A stretch of DNA of 15,741 nt, taken from positions 1-15,741 of the forward strand of contig JANJUO010000364.1 of the NCBI GenBank assembly GCA_024710535.1. The letters run 5' to 3'. The translations under genes were made by a program, and so were the position numbers. Below are positions 14,365-15,741 of the stretch, piece after piece. The DNA comes from a bacterium. GTDB taxonomy: Bacteria > Bacteroidota > Ignavibacteria > Kapaibacteriales > UBA2268. Under the pieces are notes generated by a model. The model saw nothing but the letters and a program-made list of their open reading frames with translations. It was not told the DNA's origin and did not search any database. Every line of letters starts with the position of its first letter. Position 1 is the first letter of the stretch.

Positions 14365-15741
14365 TTAGATATACGTTTCAATTAAACTACCTTGTTTAGA
14401 AAAATTGCGTTTTATAGAGCTTGTTTCCGCATCCTGCGTATCAGTTCCGATTCCGTTTAAAGAATGGATAAAGGCACTCCTTGCTGTTTTATCCTCTCTT
14501 TTGCTCTGCCGGTTGAATTGACCAGCATTGCCGAAATTCTGCAAATTTTCTTGATTCAAACTAACATCAATTTTATCTGCTATAATACCATTATTGGCAA
14601 GTTTATCCTTAAGCGATGCCATTTGGTTTTCAATCAATTTCACAGCTTCTTGCGTTTCGGCTTTCACCTCCATCTGCATAATATTCTGCGACATTTTAAT
14701 TTCTACAATTACTGTGCCGAGTGCTTGTGGCTGTAGAATCAATTTAGCCGAACCACTGCCATTTTCAGGCAAATTCTTTATTAATTGAATTGATGTTTTT
14801 GGAAAATCTTCCGGTATAATTTGTTTAACTAATGAAAATTCAGTAACTTGTGTTGTCGTTGAATTCCCTTTTGAATTAATTGAAATTTTTGAAATTTGAG
14901 AATGTATTGAGCCATTTACATCAGATTTTACATTTTGAATTTCAATTGTTTCGGGCTCATTTTGAACAGTTGTAGATTTATCGCCATCAATAGTGGTTTG
15001 TTTTTTATCTGAATTGGCTAATATTTGCTTATTATCTTGGGCAAATTGTTCAAAATTACTATTTTGATTATTATTATTTGATGAAAAACTACCATTATTT
15101 GTATTTTCTTGATTATCATCATTTACTTTTGGATTAATTATTGAATTAGATTCAATATTTTCTCCATTTTTAATATTAAATTCTGATGGTTTATAAATAT
15201 TTTGCTCAGCATTTATTTCAATAGGAATAGTTTGGCTTATATTAGGCACAGAATTAACTACTTCATTTTTTATCGGAGTAGAATTTGGAACTGCTTTTGG
15301 ATTTATTTCAACAATATTATTTAAATTTCTATCCACATTTCCTGCTTTAATTTTTACCGGCTTATTCGCTTCGACTTCATTTTTGAATAAATCAATATCT
15401 GCAATTTCAGGCTGAACTGCTTCTGTATTATTTGATTCAGAATTTACTACAACATAATTTACATCAGATTTGAAAGCATTTTTATCAACTTTAGAATTCT
15501 CAATTCTTGTATTTTCTTGATTAGCATCATTTACTTTTGGATTAATTATTGAATTAGATTCAATGGTTTCTCCATTTTTAATGTTGAATTCTGATGGTTT
15601 ATAAATATTTTTCTCAGCATTTATTTCAATAGGAATAGTTTGGCTTATATTAGGCACAGAATTAACTACTTCATTTTTTATCGGAGTAGAATTTGGAACT
15701 GCTTTTGGATTTATTTCAACAATATTATTTAAATTTCTATC
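14365..15741 (-). CDS. fliK: Flagellar hook-length control protein FliK, C-terminal part (runs off the right edge)
   Basis: FliK measures hook length and triggers the switch to filament export. The visible 459 codons (458 residues and the stop) stay open to the window edge, so the N-terminus lies outside. The C-terminal domain (visible residues about 331-398) matches the Flg_hook fold: SAKLILQPQALGTVIVEIKM, MQMEVKAETQEAVKLIENQM, LKDKLANNGIIADKIDVSL. This domain binds the export gate. The upstream half is low complexity and rich in Asn, Ile, Glu and Ser, like other FliK ruler regions, but contains a 136-residue tandem repeat. A GTG at 15657 could be mistaken for a start; it is an ordinary Val codon inside the first repeat copy, and coding continues upstream of it. 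fliK is followed by flgD, the usual order. Confidence 0.88.
   Translation of the reverse strand, partial: DRNLNNIVEINPKAVPNSTPIKNEVVNSVPNISQTIPIEINAEKNIYKPSEFNIKNGETIESNSIINPKVNDANQENTRIENSKVDKNAFKSDVNYVVVNSESNNTEAVQPEIADIDLFKNEVEANKPVKIKAGNVDRNLNNIVEINPKAVPNSTPIKNEVVNSVPNISQTIPIEINAEQNIYKPSEFNIKNGENIESNSIINPKVNDDNQENTNNGSFSSNNNNQNSNFEQFAQDNKQILANSDKKQTTIDGDKSTTVQNEPETIEIQNVKSDVNGSIHSQISKISINSKGNSTTTQVTEFSLVKQIIPEDFPKTSIQLIKNLPENGSGSAKLILQPQALGTVIVEIKMSQNIMQMEVKAETQEAVKLIENQMASLKDKLANNGIIADKIDVSLNQENLQNFGNAGQFNRQSKREDKTARSAFIHSLNGIGTDTQDAETSSIKRNFSKQGSLIETYI
15099..15333. repeat. In-frame tandem repeat in fliK, downstream copy
   Basis: These 235 bp match 15507-15741 at 229 positions, offset 408 bp (136 codons). 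The repeat encodes the stretch from DRNLNNIVEINPK through VPNISQTIPIEINAE to KVNDDNQENT. Only three residues differ between copies (Q/K, N/T, D/A); the other differences are silent. Confidence 0.9.
15507..15741. repeat. In-frame tandem repeat in fliK, upstream copy (cut by the window edge)
   Basis: This is the partner of 15099-15333. Similarity reaches the last base of the window, so the unit probably continues and more copies may exist outside. The intervening 15334-15506 belongs to the 408-bp unit but is seen only once here. Confidence 0.9.

Noticed and set aside
15655..15657. GTG as the fliK start codon
   Set aside because: The frame is open upstream to the window edge and encodes the same repeat sequence as the second copy, so this is an internal Val codon.
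1..15741. CRISPR array, tRNA, rRNA, transposase or integrase
   Set aside because: No short regularly spaced repeats, tRNA-like folds, rRNA segments or recombinase motifs were found. The only direct repeats are the 74-bp pair and the fliK tandem repeat.

Overview
The window is AT-rich and almost every gene lies on the minus strand. It combines flagellar hook genes with a giant secreted protein that ends in a type IX secretion (T9SS) sorting tail. Flagella and T9SS rarely occur together. With the AT-rich, Bacteroidota-like promoters (TAnnTTTG) and lipoproteins, this points to a motile member of the Bacteroidota/Chlorobi superphylum, such as a Kapabacteria- or Ignavibacteria-like lineage. This is an inference; no rRNA or marker gene is present.

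Reading along the minus strand from right to left, positions 15741-11768 hold a flagellar hook operon: fliK (5' part outside the window, with a 408-bp in-frame tandem repeat), flgD, a small flagellar operon protein of the TIGR02530 type, and flgE. The genes are closely packed, have clear Shine-Dalgarno sequences, and end at a strong rho-independent terminator (11708-11741). Two RNA-structure candidates lie in the gaps: mutually exclusive hairpins at the flgD stop codon, and a compact pair of hairpins just upstream of flgE.

Positions 11465-4374 form a second unit. A 74-bp sequence occurs twice, 950 bp apart and 72/74 identical. Each copy carries a textbook sigma-54 -24/-12 promoter, a ribosome binding site and a start codon. 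The right copy drives an untracked 38-codon ORF followed by a 205-aa lipoprotein. The left copy drives a ~2025-aa T9SS-exported protein with two LamG-like domains, a dockerin-type calcium pair, a possible cohesin-like domain, several Ig-like modules and a C-terminal sorting tail. The 38-aa peptide resembles the extension in front of the giant protein's signal peptide, so promoter and leader appear to have been duplicated as a unit.

Positions 4248-2200 encode a 682-aa lipoprotein built from about six DUF4397-like repeats. Positions 2121-1021 encode a nitrate/nitrite-sensing (NIT) receptor that stops inside its HAMP domain and so has no output module. Positions 788-1 hold the N-terminal part of a PAS-domain signalling protein that runs off the left edge. 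The last two genes appear to be separately transcribed: each has a Bacteroidota-type promoter and a weak terminator lies between them.

Together the window holds hook assembly, sigma-54-controlled surface protein expression, and membrane or cytosolic sensing. The functional links between these blocks are inferred from position only.
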